Below are positions 35,561 to 48,350 of a DNA stretch of 64,000 nt, one piece after another. Each line of letters starts with the position of its first letter. Position 1 is the stretch's first letter. The translations under genes and the position numbers were made by a program. Origin of the DNA: Annona cherimola (taxonomy: Eukaryota; Streptophyta; Magnoliopsida; Magnoliales; Annonaceae). The stretch covers positions 1,545,919 to 1,609,918 of the forward strand of contig CM059971.1 of the NCBI GenBank assembly GCA_030490835.1, given 5' to 3'. Below the pieces are notes generated by a model that saw nothing but the letters and a program-made list of their open reading frames with translations, was not told where the DNA came from and ran no database searches.

Positions 35561-37125
35561 GATGATGCTAAATTCTTATGATAATTGGTTGATTTCAGTT
35601 AAATTATCTTGTAACTGGCTATCTCTTATAGTTGATTTCTTCCGCTTAAGATTCTTTGAAATGATCTCTTGTGATTTATTTGGTTATTTTATAATCATCC
35701 GATATAACATTTTGTAATTCTACATGATCGTATCTAACTTGGATTAACTACATTTGCCCTAAAGTTTGTAGCACTTGGATCGGCCTGGTTTCTAGCTGAC
35801 CTTTTGCCTTGGGGGTAGAGTTTTTTTTTTCCTATTTTTTAAGACCTCTTCTAAGTCAATGTCCAAAACTAGGGCGCCATGATGTGTTTCTGGTGTCGCA
35901 ACTCATATTGAGTTGTCCTTATTACCTCTAGCAATTTGTCTACATATTTGATTAGCCTAAGAATAGTCATAAGGTGAAAAATAACTTATGATGATGATGA
36001 TAACATAAGCTCTATAATATTCATCAAAAAAACAAATTTATACTTTTATGCATTTTCTTGAACCCTTTATCAGAACATGACGTTGTGCTAATACTAACTG
36101 TAATACCCTAGTCTCAAAAATAGTACTTTTCATATTGAAGTTCTGTAAAAATAAAATAAAAAATAATAAAAATAATAATAATAAAAGGCTTTGCGGCCCT
36201 ATGATCAACTAGCACACAATAATTGAAGCCATTTTTAAGAACCCGTCAAAATAGAAAAAGAGATATGGATTGCTTTTGAAAATCCATTCTGACAGTTTAA
36301 TGAAAAAAATGTCAATATTTCGAAATTTTATACTAATAGACACTAGCCCATGCGATTGGCACTGGCATGCTACGTGGCTTGTTTGGAGCCAACCTTGTTG
36401 TTTCTTGTATAGCTTTTCATCCTAAACTAATATTCGAAAGTTTTAGAATCCTATGTTTGTTTGTTACGTTAAATTTGATGAATAGACTAGATTTATCGTT
36501 AAACTTGAATGCACGTATTTTATAGGTTCTCCCTAAAGTAGGGATATTTACAAAAATTTCATCCATGCTATGAGAATTGCAAATGTGCTTGATTGTAATA
36601 TTAGGCGCTATTGTGTATGAAGTACCAATAAAATAATCGTAGGCGGAAATTTTAAATTTCAAAAATACTACGCCTCCAAAAATATTCAAACTTGGCTTAT
36701 GACACTAAACAAATAAAAAGTGGTTGCAGAAACTGTTTGAGAATTGCGGCACTGAAATTTGCATTGCATTTTACAATTGCAACACTTGATGAAGCGTGCT
36801 GGAAAACAGCAACCCCGTTCCTGCACGAACCTTGGACAACCATTGTTACAGAGGATTAGAAATGAATAATCAACATATTTACAAAAACAACACAAGCCCA
36901 ATCCGTTGACATTCAAATGATCATGAATAAGTTGAAAATCACGTAAGTATAAATTTTTTTTTTATTTTAAAAATCGGCATTTGAGGCCTTTCAAGTCATT
37001 CTCAATCTAAAATTGTTGATTTTTAAAAATTATATATATATACATATTCAAAAAATTATAAAACATAAATATTTGAAAAAATGTTTTTAACAGAAATTTT
37101 GAAAACTTAAAAGTATACGTTTTAA
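35561..37125. other. Intergenic DNA, no gene recognised
   Basis: No supported gene was found. (AAT)n lies near 36,160-36,186. A minus frame at 36,686-36,916 is cysteine-rich (about 13 Cys in 76 codons) but has no signal peptide of convincing form and no family match that I recognise. Confidence 0.45.
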
Positions 37126-37127
37126 CT

Positions 37128-37740
37128 AGGGATGTAAAAGAATTAGGTTGGCCGGGTAGAGGATAATATTAATCTTAATCCGCTTATAAAATTTCAATCC
37201 TAGTTTATTTATTAATCCATTTACAAAACCGAAGTTTCATTTATTAATTCATTTACAAAATCTTACCTTTAAACCAATTATAACTCATTTAATCAACAAA
37301 GTTAATGGGTTGTCTAAAAACAGTGTTAACGAGTTATCTAAACTACTAGATTTGTCAAAACTACATTAAATAATAAAAACATTGATAATTTATAAATATA
37401 TCGAATAATCTCAAGTAGCAGCACATAATTAGTCAAGTTAAAAGAATTTTTATATACTTAGGTTACCCATGTTATTAATGGGTCAGTGGGTTAGGTAGAT
37501 TATATAGATTAATTGGATCAGTAAATGATTGATGGATTACCAAATGGCAACCCTAATTTGTTTATTTACCTGAAATGGGTTATCGAATTAACGAATTGCT
37601 ACCTAGAGGTAAAACGGACAATGCTAACTTGTTTATAAATAAATTGGACAAATTGGTAAGCGAGTTAACCCCTTTATCACGCAATTCTACGTTTAGCCCA
37701 AACTAAAACGAGTCTATGTTGGCCAAGATCATAACTCAAC
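37128..37740. mobile_element. Possible hAT-derived non-autonomous element
   Basis: The start ACTAGGGATGTAAAAGAATT followed by a CCGGGTAG... stretch resembles hAT MITE termini. The body contains repeated GGGTTATCGAATTAACG-type words and ends near ACGAGTCTATGTTGGCC. The right terminus and target duplication are not clear. Confidence 0.3.
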
Positions 37741-37746
37741 AAATTA

Positions 37747-38020
37747 GGGGTGCATTTGTTATTAGCCAAAACAAAACTTTTCCATTTAAAATTTTTTCCT
37801 TTATAATTATCTTGTTTTAAAATTATTTTTCTTATCTTTTTATACAATTACTATATTTTCCAGCCATTTCTTCACAACTTTTCACATGAATTCTATAGCT
37901 ACGTTAATTTAATTTAATTTATTTTTAATCATTAATTCTATTGTATCACATCAGTTTCTCTTATTTTAAAAACTTTTTCACTCAAAAAATTTTCTCTGCT
38001 CACGTCTCATTTAAAAAATA
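37747..38020 (+). mobile_element. Degraded Tourist-like MITE
   Basis: GGGGTGCATTTGTTATTAGCC follows TTA at 37,744-37,746. The family core (AAAACTTTTCC, ATTATTTTTCTTATC, CATTTCTTCACAAC, TATCACATCA) follows in order. The right end is eroded (CTCACGTCTCATTT). Confidence 0.5.
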
Positions 38021-38379
38021 ATTTAAGCTTTCCAGAATTTATGAAATGGAAGAAAACATTGTTACAAAGATCACGAGTAGTAAATCTAATGGATTTCCCC
38101 ATCAACCCGCATATTAATTGTTACAAACTCAAAATAAATAGTTTTAGCGTAACGCAAGTCAAATGATTCAGCATCACTTTAAAAAATATAATTAATGTGA
38201 GTTGAGTTTCTTAAAACTCAATCGGCAGAAATTTATAAATTATTCTACTGCGACATTCATAAGTAAACATCACCACTAGATTAATGATAGAGAATAGGAA
38301 TATTTCAACAGCATCAATAGGTGTGAAATGCAAATAATTGACTGACTTGACGTATAAAGTCGGTATCAAGTATTCTTCT

Positions 38380-38730
38380 AGCAAAGTCAAAGACTATCAG
38401 AGCAAGGATTGGTAAATAGGTGAGAGAAGGAAAAAATAAAGGATAATGAAAGGATAAGTTTGAATATCACAGAGAGTGGTATTAAAGCAAAGATTGGTAA
38501 ATAGACATGAAAAGGAAAAAATTATGGATGATAGGAAAGGTGTGATACCATAGAAGTATGTATCAAAGTATGAATTGATAGATAGGCAGAAATAATATCT
38601 AGATCTATATGATGCTATTTGATGATTGATGATCAATGATTGATGATATGATAAGAATAAAATTTCGCAGCAGAAGCGTGACGAAAAATGATAGGTTTCG
38701 GGACGAAACCTATTGTAAGGGAGGGAGGAT
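38380..38730 (+). mobile_element. 3' internal end of a Ty3/gypsy element with polypurine tract
   Basis: GGTTTCGGGACGAAACC (38,694-38,710) and TAAGGGAGGGAGGA (38,716-38,729) have the arrangement seen just upstream of the 3' LTR in chromovirus-type plant gypsy elements. There, a FEDE-like coding end and a purine tract precede the LTR. Upstream (38,395-38,600) lie two imperfect copies of GCAAGGATTGGTAAATAGG with AAGGAAAAAAT. Confidence 0.65.
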
Positions 38731-41700
38731 TGTGAAACCCCGATCTTAGACACATGTATGAAACCTTAGAGTTGTAAAACCTAGGTAATATATTAATAAA
38801 ATATATATTCATGAGTATGAAAATATGTGGGAATAAAGGTTAAAATAATTATTTATGAAATTCGGTTGAACAGTGCACGTGAATAGTGCACGTGAATAGT
38901 GAAACGTGAATAGGATTAAGAAATATGTTAAGTTAATCACTTTGGATTAACTTAATCATAAAAAACAAAAAAGGAAGCTTCCCACTAAAGGACAAAAGTG
39001 CTTTTTGGATTAAAATAATAATTTTCGGATTTTTTTAGATTTTTGTGAAGAAAATGAAGAAAAATTCATATCTTGCAATCTGGACGTCGGATTAAGATGA
39101 AATTTTTTATGGATGACCAAAATATGATGATGGACAGATAAATGGTCCAATATTAATAAAAAATCTTGAATTAAGGGTTAAGATTAAACGTCATTTGAAG
39201 ATCAAAAAGTAGCTTTACTTTTTCATTAATTAGAATTTGACTTTGATTAATTTAAATTAATTAAAAAATCAAATAATTAATAAAAATATGCAATGGCTGC
39301 TGGAGGCTTGAATTTTGGGCCAAATCCAATGGCCACAAATTAATCTTATCATGTATCAACGGTTAAGATTAATTTGCTTAAAAATAATTAATTTTAATAA
39401 ATAAAAAAATAAGGAAAATAGGGATGCCATAGGGGGTTTGGAGCTGCTGTAGGGTGGCTGCACATGGCTCAAAGAACCTTTTGGAAATTAGAAAAAAATA
39501 TATTTTTATAATTTAATACCTCAAGCTAAGGGGGTAAAATCCAATTTTGTGAAAAATGTCACACTATAAATAGGGAAGCATGGTGAAAAACCAAGGCACA
39601 CCCAGTCCAGCTCCATTGAGCATTTCCAACCCCCAAAATTCGTTTTTGGCCTTAGGGAGAGAAGGAGAGAAAGTTAGGGAGAGAAATGCCAAGTAGGAGG
39701 AGAGGTTTTCTATTTCAGGTAAGGAGATTCTTTTCAAATTTATTTTTAATGTTAATTAGGGTAAAATCATACTTAGATAATACCTAAGCATAAAAAATAA
39801 GTATAGTTATAATGCTTAATTAGAATTATGCCGAAACATCGAAAATTTGGAGCGAAGATAGACCATTCGGGAAAATCATGTATGATATGTGGAAATAATG
39901 CTCCAAATTTGATAAATGATGATTTGAAATGTATGATTATGATAAATATGATGTTGTAATGATGGTATATTAATCCCATGATTTTTGAAATTAAGGATTA
40001 TGCTTAAGTGAATTTATGTTGATTTTTAGCATATGGAGAAAATGATTTATTTAGCCAAGTAAATAATGATAAATTCAAAATATATAAAATATCTCATGAT
40101 ATACTAAGCATAAGCTATGTCATGATATTTTTTATTTTTGGAAAAATATCAATTTTTAGAACCCATGAACACCCACGTTGCTGTGAACAGTAACCTCGGG
40201 TGAACAATAAACGCGAACAGTGATTTGCTATAGTAATCTACTATAGTAATTGCTATAGTAACATGAACAGTAATTATGAACAGTGAACAACGTCTTTTGG
40301 GTAAAAATTGAGATTTATTTTTATATATTTATGAGGATATATGGATGAAATTTATGAAGGATTTATGGATAAAAATCCATATAAGGAGGTGATGAACAAG
40401 TGTATTTATAAGATTAACCTCTATAGAATTGAGGTAATGAATGATTATAAAGCATGCATGGGAAGTAAACTAAGACATAAAATGATATAGATAAAATATC
40501 ATTTTTCCTTGTATAAGAAAAGGAATGGAAAAGGTGGAGGACACGGACTGAGGAGGTAAGCAAGCAAAAAATTTTAAAAATATGTTTTATTCTCAAGTAT
40601 TTATGAAATGTATTTAAGGGTGACCATTCCTATAATATTTTGAAATGATGAATGTTTATAAGTTTTTATGAAAAGTCATGCCGGCATATTGATATCATGT
40701 GAAGTTCATAGATATATGCACATGTATGATGTATAAGAAAGAGGCTTTGGTGGAGGTAGAAAGCGGATCGGAGGGTCCCCCTTCACTATTGCCGAGTCGT
40801 ATGGGCTGTGTGCCGACGGCGTCCTCCCCAGAGGTGGAGGCAAAGGAATGTTATGTTTGAATGAATGCATTGCATTTTCATACATGGATTGAAAAGGAAA
40901 GCATGGATTTGAAATGATGTTTTTAAGGGATAGTGCAAATAATTCTCTACATGAGAATGACAAGTCGCTTTGTGTAAGATGTATATAATGTCGGAAAAAT
41001 CAAAAGTCATGCATGTAGGAACCATGTAGGCGTCAAGAGGAAGAGAGGTCCCCCTTGATGAGGCCAAGTCGGAGACAGCCGGCGTATTGGACCATGCTAT
41101 GTGAGATGTTTCCTGGGCTAGCGTACCCGCACACGAAGGTTTATGTTAGAAGTGGAAAGGAAGCATTTTCACATCCAATATTTATGAAAAGATTTCTATT
41201 CCATTGATAGTTGATCACTTGTTGAGTGTCTCCTATCGAATGGAGAGAAATGTATTTACAAATGATTTACATGAATGGTTTATGAAATGTTTCCAAAAAT
41301 GGTTTACGAAATGGTTTCTATTCCGTTCGTAGTTGATCACTTGGTAAGTGTCTTCTACCGAATGGAGAGGAATGCATTTAAAATGAAAAATGTTTGCTTA
41401 TTGAGTTTCGACTCATGTTTTGTTTTCCCAACCTCAGACAGGTGCAGGGAAAGCCAAGTGATGAAAAAGATCAAGTGGATTTTCCTGTAAGTGATATGGT
41501 TAATGAATGAAGCATAGTTACAAAGGTATGTAATCTTTTGTATATTGAAGTATGAATGAATGCCCTAATGGGATATGATGAAAAAAAAGACATAAGTTGT
41601 ATGGAATTATGAAGTTATGAATAATATGAAAAGTTGATGATTTATGATGATATGGATGAGTCCATTATGAATGATGATGAATATATGTTTATGTGATGAA

Positions 41701-41845
41701 AGAAAAAGAAAGAAATGAAAAAAATTTGGACGAGATCTAATTAAGAACCCGCCGTGTGATTAGGGCAATAATCCTGAGTCACGTTTACCAATCGACAAGA
41801 TCTCGGAGTAAGGTCAAATGTGACGCCTCGGTTCCGAGCGCCACA
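38731..41845 (+). mobile_element. 3' LTR of a Ty3/gypsy element (~3.1 kb)
   Basis: It begins TGTGAAACCCCG directly after the purine tract and ends near GAGCGCCACA. It contains CTATAAATAG (about 39,564) followed by a leader-like AAGCATGGTGAAAAACC, a likely promoter. It also contains an ACAGGTGCAGGGAAAGCC segment (41,440), which is common near the 3' part of Tekay-like LTRs. Further features are repeated GAACAGTG/GTGAATAGTG words (38,868-38,910 and 40,185-40,290), two GAGGTCCCCCTT-type blocks (40,770 and 41,042) and a ~130-bp duplication (about 41,200-41,385 sharing TAGTTGATCACTTG). The lineage is an inference. The 5' LTR is not in the window. Confidence 0.65.
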
Positions 41846-42330
41846 AAGACCTACCTGTAAATTACTTTGCGATTAACAAGTAGCGTTCAAGCAATACCTA
41901 GGACATACTTGCAAATCATTCTATGATAACAATAGCCTTCCAACAATACTTAACATTTTTACTTTCATAAATAATTTTATAAAAGTGTTGTAGTGTTATA
42001 TTGTTTTAGAAAATGATTCACTTTCCAAAGAATATCCTAGTTCAACGTCTCAAACGGGTTTGTCATCTTACCAAGTGTTTTTTTTTAGATTTTTAATTTT
42101 TTATAAAAATATGTTTCTAAGTATATTTAACTTATATCAACATTTTATAAATTTTGAATATGTGTATATGTTTTTTATTTTCAAAAATAATATTTTTGGA
42201 GTGGAAACGACTTTGATACTCACAAAATGTTGATTTTTGAAAATAATATATATATAGCTCCCCTTTTATGCTTTCAGCTGGGGAGTAAATTGGGCTAAGA
42301 AGATGGTCCCATCGAGGTAATATTCCTAAG
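41846..42330. other. Intergenic DNA with foldback-type fragment
   Basis: No gene was found. Around 42,100-42,150 TTTTATAAAAATATGTTTC and AAGTATATTTAACTTATAT resemble one end of the foldback family at 3.5 kb. Confidence 0.4.
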
Positions 42331-43350
42331 GGTGCAACTTGAGTAGGGCTCAACTCGAACCCGACCAGCCGAACCTGAATTGAAACAATGTTAAAACTGT
42401 CCACTATAGAACTCGAGTCAAATTTTTCAGGTTGAACCCGAACCTGAATTGAAAAGAACTTGAACCAGGGTTGAGTTAAACCCAAACCTGAATTATATAT
42501 AACACATATATTTTGTATTTATTTTATACTTCATATAAATCTCGTTCCATTCCCCTCATATATATTATATTTATTTTATACAATATATAAACATTATTCC
42601 TTCTTAAGTTCAATTACATAATATAATATTTTTATATTTTCTTTTAGAAAAAAAGAGTTTGGTTTAGTAGTAGTTTCAAAAAAGTAGAAACTATTTTTAA
42701 AAGTTAAGATGTTTTATTTGGTGTTTTAACTTATCTACTCATGTAGGAAGTTATCATTTGGTCGTTTCATTATGATTTTAGTAGTTAGATGTTTATTTTA
42801 CTTGAAATAAATTTGTTGTAATTTATTTGACTTAATACTATGATTGTTGAATAATTTTTATTATGATTAACATTATAAGGTTTTTCTTATAATTAGATAT
42901 TAATCTTTATGTATATCTTTATAATGTTAATGTTAAACGTCATAATAGGAAAATAATGTACCTTGTTATTTTTTAAAACGGGCTGCTAGTCTACTCTTTT
43001 TTCTTGAGAAATGACTATTAGTCAACTTAATATAAAGAGAATGTTTAAATGAGATTTTTCTTTTTTACATTCTTAGACACTTTTGAAATTTTGCTTGAAA
43101 ATAGAAAAATATCATTTTTAATTTTTTTAATGATAGATTTAAAGTTGAATAAGTATAAGTTAGATTACAAATACATAGAATAATTTCGACCCAAATTCTA
43201 GTCCGAAATTCAACTTGAGCCCGAATTTCAAAAATAGGATTAGGGTTTAAGTTTATAAATAGGGTTAGGGTTAAAGTTAAGATTTTATAAATAAAGATAG
43301 AATTAAAGTTGAGGCGAATCCGAATTTTGTGAGCCGAGCTACACCCGTAA
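42331..43350. mobile_element. hAT-like non-autonomous element (~1.0 kb)
   Basis: GGGTGCAACTTGAGTAGGGC at the left faces GAGCCGAGCTACACCC at the right, which reads GGGTGTAGCTCGGCTC on the other strand. Both subterminal regions are rich in CGAACCC/CCCGAA/CCTGAATT words, a common hAT pattern. GTAATATT lies just outside the left end and GTAAATATT outside the right, a near 8-bp duplication with one indel. It has no transposase. Confidence 0.5.
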
Positions 43351-44280
43351 ATATTCCAAAGAAGCGAGCTGCAACGTGTCACTTTTTTTCCCTGTCTGTC
43401 TTGACAGAGGATGATTTCGTTTGGTTTTAGACCCTGCACTTCTCGCACCTAGTAGAAATCTTGAGATTATTGTGCTGCTTTCCTACTACAGGATAATTAA
43501 TAATCACACCAAACATCCATTGCTTAAAAGTTCAAATAATTAACAAGCAAAGAAGAAGTTACAACAATTTTACCCCACTTTATGCATTTTCTAGATGATA
43601 TAATATGTTAACTATCTGTATTTCTTATTTTCAATTATTTTTTAAGTCCTTTTATATAATTACTTTGTCTAATTTAACCTTATTCCTATGTAATACTAAT
43701 CATGGTCAAGTTATCTTACATCAACTTACTGTCACTCTTGATGTTAAAGGTGTTTAACATTAGAGTAAACATATTAATTCGAACATTTTCACTCACTACA
43801 ACTATTTTATTTTCTATTTATTTTTTCAATACTTTGCACTTACTTTTAACAACTCTCTATAAGACTATTATATTTATTTCAACTTTATTATATTTACTTC
43901 TTCTTGCTATTCCTATCGCAGCACATGTTCCATAAACTTTTACTTAAAGCTTTTCATTATAATACCAAATGATTTGTAATTTAAATTAAAACTTTTATCA
44001 AAAATAAAATATTTTAATAAAAAACTTTTCACTTTCCATAATTATCTCATTTTTAAATTATTTTTTCACATTTTTCTATGTAAATTACTATACTTTTCAA
44101 TCATTTTCATATAACTAATCATATAATTAACCTATCTATTTTAATTTTAGTGATAAAATTTTTAATGTAAAAATTTTTAAAATTAGAAAAAATAATGTGA
44201 TATGATCAAAGTAATGATGTAAAGTAAAAAAAAATAAAGTTAAAAGAGGGATGATTCCATGCATCCAACCATGAGACTCC
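43351..44280. other. Intergenic DNA with several eroded Tourist-like cores
   Basis: Words of the MITE family (ACTTTTCACT, CATTTTTCTATGT, CAATCATTTTCATAT, CCTATCTATTTTAATTTTA) recur in 43,560-43,960 and 43,980-44,240. No complete ends were found, and no gene. Confidence 0.4.
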
Positions 44281-44296
44281 AAAAATATTTTTTGAT

Positions 44297-44525
44297 TTTT
44301 ATAAACATATAGAGCTGGGCATAATTTAACCTATAAATCAATGTTTATTGCTTTTGGATGCTTGTAATTATTTTTTTTAAACATAGTAACATTCTCATAA
44401 TTTTCTGACTCAGAAATTACAAAAAATGACAGTGTGTTTAAAAATAAAGATACTTAAAAGCATAAAAATAATAAACATTGATTTATAGGTTAAATACACC
44501 TAGCTCCATATGTTTATAAAAAATT
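44297..44525. repeat. Inverted-repeat (foldback MITE) element, arms ~65 bp
   Basis: TATAAACATATAGAGCTGGG, TAACCTATAAATCAATG and TTTATTGCTTTT on the left are matched in reverse by AATAAACATTGATTTATAGG, TAAATACACCTAGCTCC and ATATGTTTATAAA on the right. The loop is about 100 bp and non-coding. The right end is followed by a T-rich run. Confidence 0.75.
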
Positions 44526-44719
44526 AAAAATTTTTTTTTTTTGGCCGAACGCATAGCTGCCCTTATGCGCCCGACCACACCTGATCACTCCTTGAGTTAA
44601 AATAAATAGATTGGATATATGAATAATCATGTAAAAATAAATAAAAAATAAAATAATGATATAAAAATGTGAAAAGTAATTATAAAAAAGTGAAAATTTT
44701 TAAATGGATATTTTTTAGT

Positions 44720-44930
44720 GCAAACAAGCACTGTACGGTTTCTTTCCTCTGTGAGCACGCCACGACAGACCTACAACCTTTATTACTTCCCAAACCAAAA
44801 GCAGGCGAAACTTGCAATTGAAATCCTGCCACGGCAGGCCGAATGGAAGGAACATATGAAGTGGTAATAGCATTCCTTAACTTGGGAACTGGTTTCACTT
44901 CCACCCTCCACGTAAATGCTATTATTTAGA
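44720..44930 (-). pseudogene. Possible orphan first exon with a plastid transit-peptide-like N-terminus
   Basis: A minus frame with ATG at about 44,904 encodes MEVKPVPKLRNAITTSYVPS and continues with basic, serine-rich, acid-poor sequence to RSVVACSQRKE (about 57 residues) before the sequence turns into AT-rich repeat. Composition is much less AT-rich than the flanks. The residue pattern and the VVACS motif resemble a chloroplast transit peptide and cleavage site. No downstream exon is seen on the minus strand, so this is probably a captured or deleted-gene fragment. The gene is not recognised. Confidence 0.35.
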
Positions 44931-47440
44931 AAGGAATGATCTCTTAGTTTGGTTCAAATAAACCTTCCGCTTAGCTTATCTTGAAAAATTAAGTTATAAT
45001 ATATTTTTTTATTTTTTCTTTATATCCTTGTTTATCTAACATATAGGTTAACTACGTTTAGATAAACATGCTTATAAAGAAAAAAACAATTTTTTTTTTA
45101 ACAGGATCATTCCTCTTATTTAAATTCAATCCATCATTATCATTCAATCATAATTGGATATATAGCAGATCACATCGAAGCTTTGAGCAATCTTATGAGT
45201 CTTATTAAAAGCCTAGTGATCATTTGTGCTCCGTCCTAAATGGGGCCAAAAACTCTTATTTTTCTAATTATAAATTTGGATATTATATCAATAATAAGGC
45301 AGCTAAGCTTGTAGAAGTATTAAACAAAATATATAAGGGTAAATCTTACATAAATAAAAATCAAATATGGAATTTTATTCAAAATACATGGAACTAAATA
45401 ACATCATTTATAAGTTCAAGACCATCATAATCCTCGCTAACAAGTTTAAACTAGAAGCATTACAATGATTTTCATCAAAATTTTGTTCAAATACATCTCA
45501 AGGAAGAGAATAGTAAAGATAAGAGAATAGAAGATGAAAGTTAATAAATTTTTCTAACGTATCTTGATTTCATCTTACTCTTTTTTCCGGCTTGGAACTT
45601 CTCTCCTTTCTTTTTCTAAGCATCCCGTTTGCTGCCCTTTTACTTGTGTTTTCGAAACCTTAAGCGATGAAATTATATGGGAGACCAAAGCAGCTTCACA
45701 CGTGTGTAGAGAATGCATACATATACACTAGCGCTGTGACGCCGGCCTTGCTAGACATGCTAAACTTATTTTTTTCAATAGTGGTGGAGTAGAGGCAATT
45801 TCAGCCTTGCTGATAGATGCCAAACTTGTTCTTTAACTACTTCTAAAAATTTTCTTCTCAAACCTTCAAGTTTATGCATCCAATTAATGATTGAATCGTC
45901 TTCATTCTCCTAAAAAACAAAGCAAAAACAAATAAAATGCATTTCAAGATAAACTAATGAATCAAAATGAGTTAAAATGCCATGAAATGGGATGAAACAC
46001 AACTTAAAGTGCATGAAGGTTAGAAAATTATGAAGACCAATGAATGCCACTAATTTATGCAACTCTAATAAAAATTTACATATTATTAATGAACTAACAT
46101 TCAAATTCAACTCAAAATTTGCAATTATAACTGTATTGTCATAGAATTATTAATATACATCAACGAAATGGAGATCAACACTCTTCAAATGGAAAACACA
46201 GTGCTCTTAACGGGAATCGAAGTTATAATCATCTGGACACTTGTTGGAATTTTTAAAACTTTTGACTGAAGACTTTTTTGTATAAAATTTTTTAAAATGA
46301 AACATGATAAGTGTAATTATAAAGAATAAAAAGAATAAAGTTATAATAAATAATTATAGAAAATGATTGAAGAGTAGTATATTTATATAGGAATATGTGA
46401 AAAATGATTTAAAAATAAGATAGTTATAGCAAGTAAAAAATTTCAAATTTCAAATTTTAGATTTAAATTTATCGGAATGACAAACATGCTTGAAGTTTTA
46501 AAGGATTAATGGCCATCGGCCAGAAAATAAAATTTCGCTAGTATAAATATTTAAAGGCTAGTTAAGGGATAAAGTTAATCTTTAAAATTTGCCCTAATAT
46601 AAGTTGAGAGAGAGAAAATAATCAATCAAAAAATAAAAATGTTAGGGGGGGGCAGTTATTAAAGTTTGAGGTTAGATAGAATATATAGTAAATAATGAAT
46701 TAATTAAATTTAAATTAATTAATTATGTAGAGTAACTTATTATATGATTTGTAAATAGTCGTTGATAAACAACACTGAAGCAATGCTCTGATATTCTTTT
46801 AAAACCTAAAATTGATTTTAATGATTATATATTATATTGAATGACAAAAAAATTTATTTCATTTATTGTATTTGGCTTAATTTGTAGTATGAAAGAAATT
46901 CATTCATTATTTATATTATCATGAAAATTTATTCATTTGTCTAATATTGATGTAGGTCAAAGCTATCTAAAAAGATGTATAATAAACATAATAAAATGGT
47001 TAATGCAAGTATTAATTTTAAAATTATATTTTCAACTCATGAAATATTTAAAATATCATTATTATGTGCTAAACGATTTTATAAAATATTATTATTAAAA
47101 ATGCTAAAATATCAATTTCAAAGTAGTATTTTCAACATCTAAACCGTCTAAAATATCATTTATATATGAGTAAATAATTTTATAAAGTTTATCATAATCT
47201 AATACATGGGTTCACTTCTATGTACCCTAGTTGTATCTTAAAAATAGAAGCCTAGTTACGTAGAAGTAAGACGGATTAAAAAAATTAAATGCCCTAGGCT
47301 AGTTGCACAAAAGCTAGAAATTTAAAGAATCCTAATTTTATTTTCTTTTTCTTTTTATTATTTTATAACAGGAATATTTAGAGCAATTATAAAAATTTAA
47401 CTATGGTTTTTAATGGAATGAACATTTCTACGATTAACTG
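44931..47440. other. Intergenic DNA, no gene recognised
   Basis: AT-rich sequence. A foldback-family half-site lies near 45,040-45,090 (ATAGGTTAACTACGTTTAG) and a degraded Tourist-like MITE at about 46,240-46,490 in reverse orientation (AAAACTTTTGACTGAAGAC at the start, ATGACAAACATGC at the end). No supported coding sequence. Confidence 0.45.
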
Positions 47441-47457
47441 CAAATGTACGGGTATAT

Positions 47458-47720
47458 TTGGAATTTGAACCGTGCGAACCATGCGAACCTCTCTCTCCTA
47501 GTTACCGTTGCGCAGCGCCTGTGGAAAGTCAAATATCCCATGCGGTAGCCGCCTCTGTTTTATTCTGTCAAGAAGACGAGGCAAAAAGGAGAGAGGGAAG
47601 AAAAGAAAAAAGAGAGAAGAAAAAAGAGGGTCGAGACGCGCGACTCCATGTCGTATCCGGGCGAGGAAGGGCAGCCGGAAGAAGCCGCCGGATCCCGCTG
47701 TTGACGAAGGTAAGCTAGAA
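47458..47720 (+). other. GC-richer, purine-rich island resembling an orphan 5' exon
   Basis: A GAAAAGAAAAAAGAGAGAAG-type purine tract (47,600-47,635) is followed by GC-rich sequence and by GACGAAG|GTAAGC near 47,710, a good plant splice donor. This looks like the 5' untranslated or first exon of a gene. A plus frame is open from 47,458 to 47,718. An ATG at about 47,650 gives only a short frame ending in TGA. A later GTTGCAG|GACAACTAGGG with GTAAG at about 49,047-49,083 might be a second exon. No protein was recognised. Confidence 0.35.
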
Positions 47721-48350
47721 AACTTAGGGATTTTTGGATTCTTTGATCCTCCTCTTAAGTCCATGCATCTGAGCCGCAATTCATGATGGGTATACATGCA
47801 TTTGTTTTTCTTGTGATGAAAATCATGTGTGTAGGGTGAAGATCTAAAACGACTGTAACCCTAGATTGAAGACTCGTATGTGAGGGGCTTCCATAAGCTT
47901 GCGTTTTTGTTTCTTGGTTGTCTAGGAGGATTTTTAAGCTTAACCCAAGCTGAGATCATGAGAAACCGAGCTCAAATGGAGCTGGGAGATGGGTTGTAAC
48001 TAAGGCGACTACAATTAGAGGGTTGTCCGATCCTGTATGATGCAAACTTGTTATTTTTTTTATTACTAATTTATAATTGATATGATCCAATGCAAATCCC
48101 TAAACCTTCATGCCTTAAAAGAGGATGGAAAATGCACAACGTCGTGAGCACGAATTTATGTTATATTTGTTAATTTAATTAATAAATTTCTAATGTAGTA
48201 ATGGTGCATATTAAAATCCCTAAATTATATAGTTGAAGTTTTTTTTTGATGACCCGAGGTAGGCAGCCACGTGGACTATTGTATGGGCATTTGATTTTTT
48301 TGGAATTGTTAAATTTTGTTAATTTAATATCATGTAGGAATGATATTTAT

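Noticed and set aside
36686..36916. Cysteine-rich 76-codon minus frame
   Set aside because: It was considered as a secreted Cys-rich peptide. It has no convincing signal peptide, conserved Cys spacing or splice context, and TGT/TGC runs can arise by chance.
38731..41845. Idea that this long segment is a gene-bearing locus with a TATA box
   Set aside because: The polypurine tract before it and the TG...CA-type ends fit an LTR better, and no open frame exceeds 95 codons.
42340..43340. Possible gene suggested by repeated CGAACCTGAATT words
   Set aside because: The words are subterminal repeats of a hAT-like element, and all frames are short.
47498..47797. 99-codon minus frame over the GC-rich island
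   Set aside because: It is complementary to the purine tract, so it is Phe/Ser/Leu-rich by composition. The splice-donor evidence favours the plus strand.
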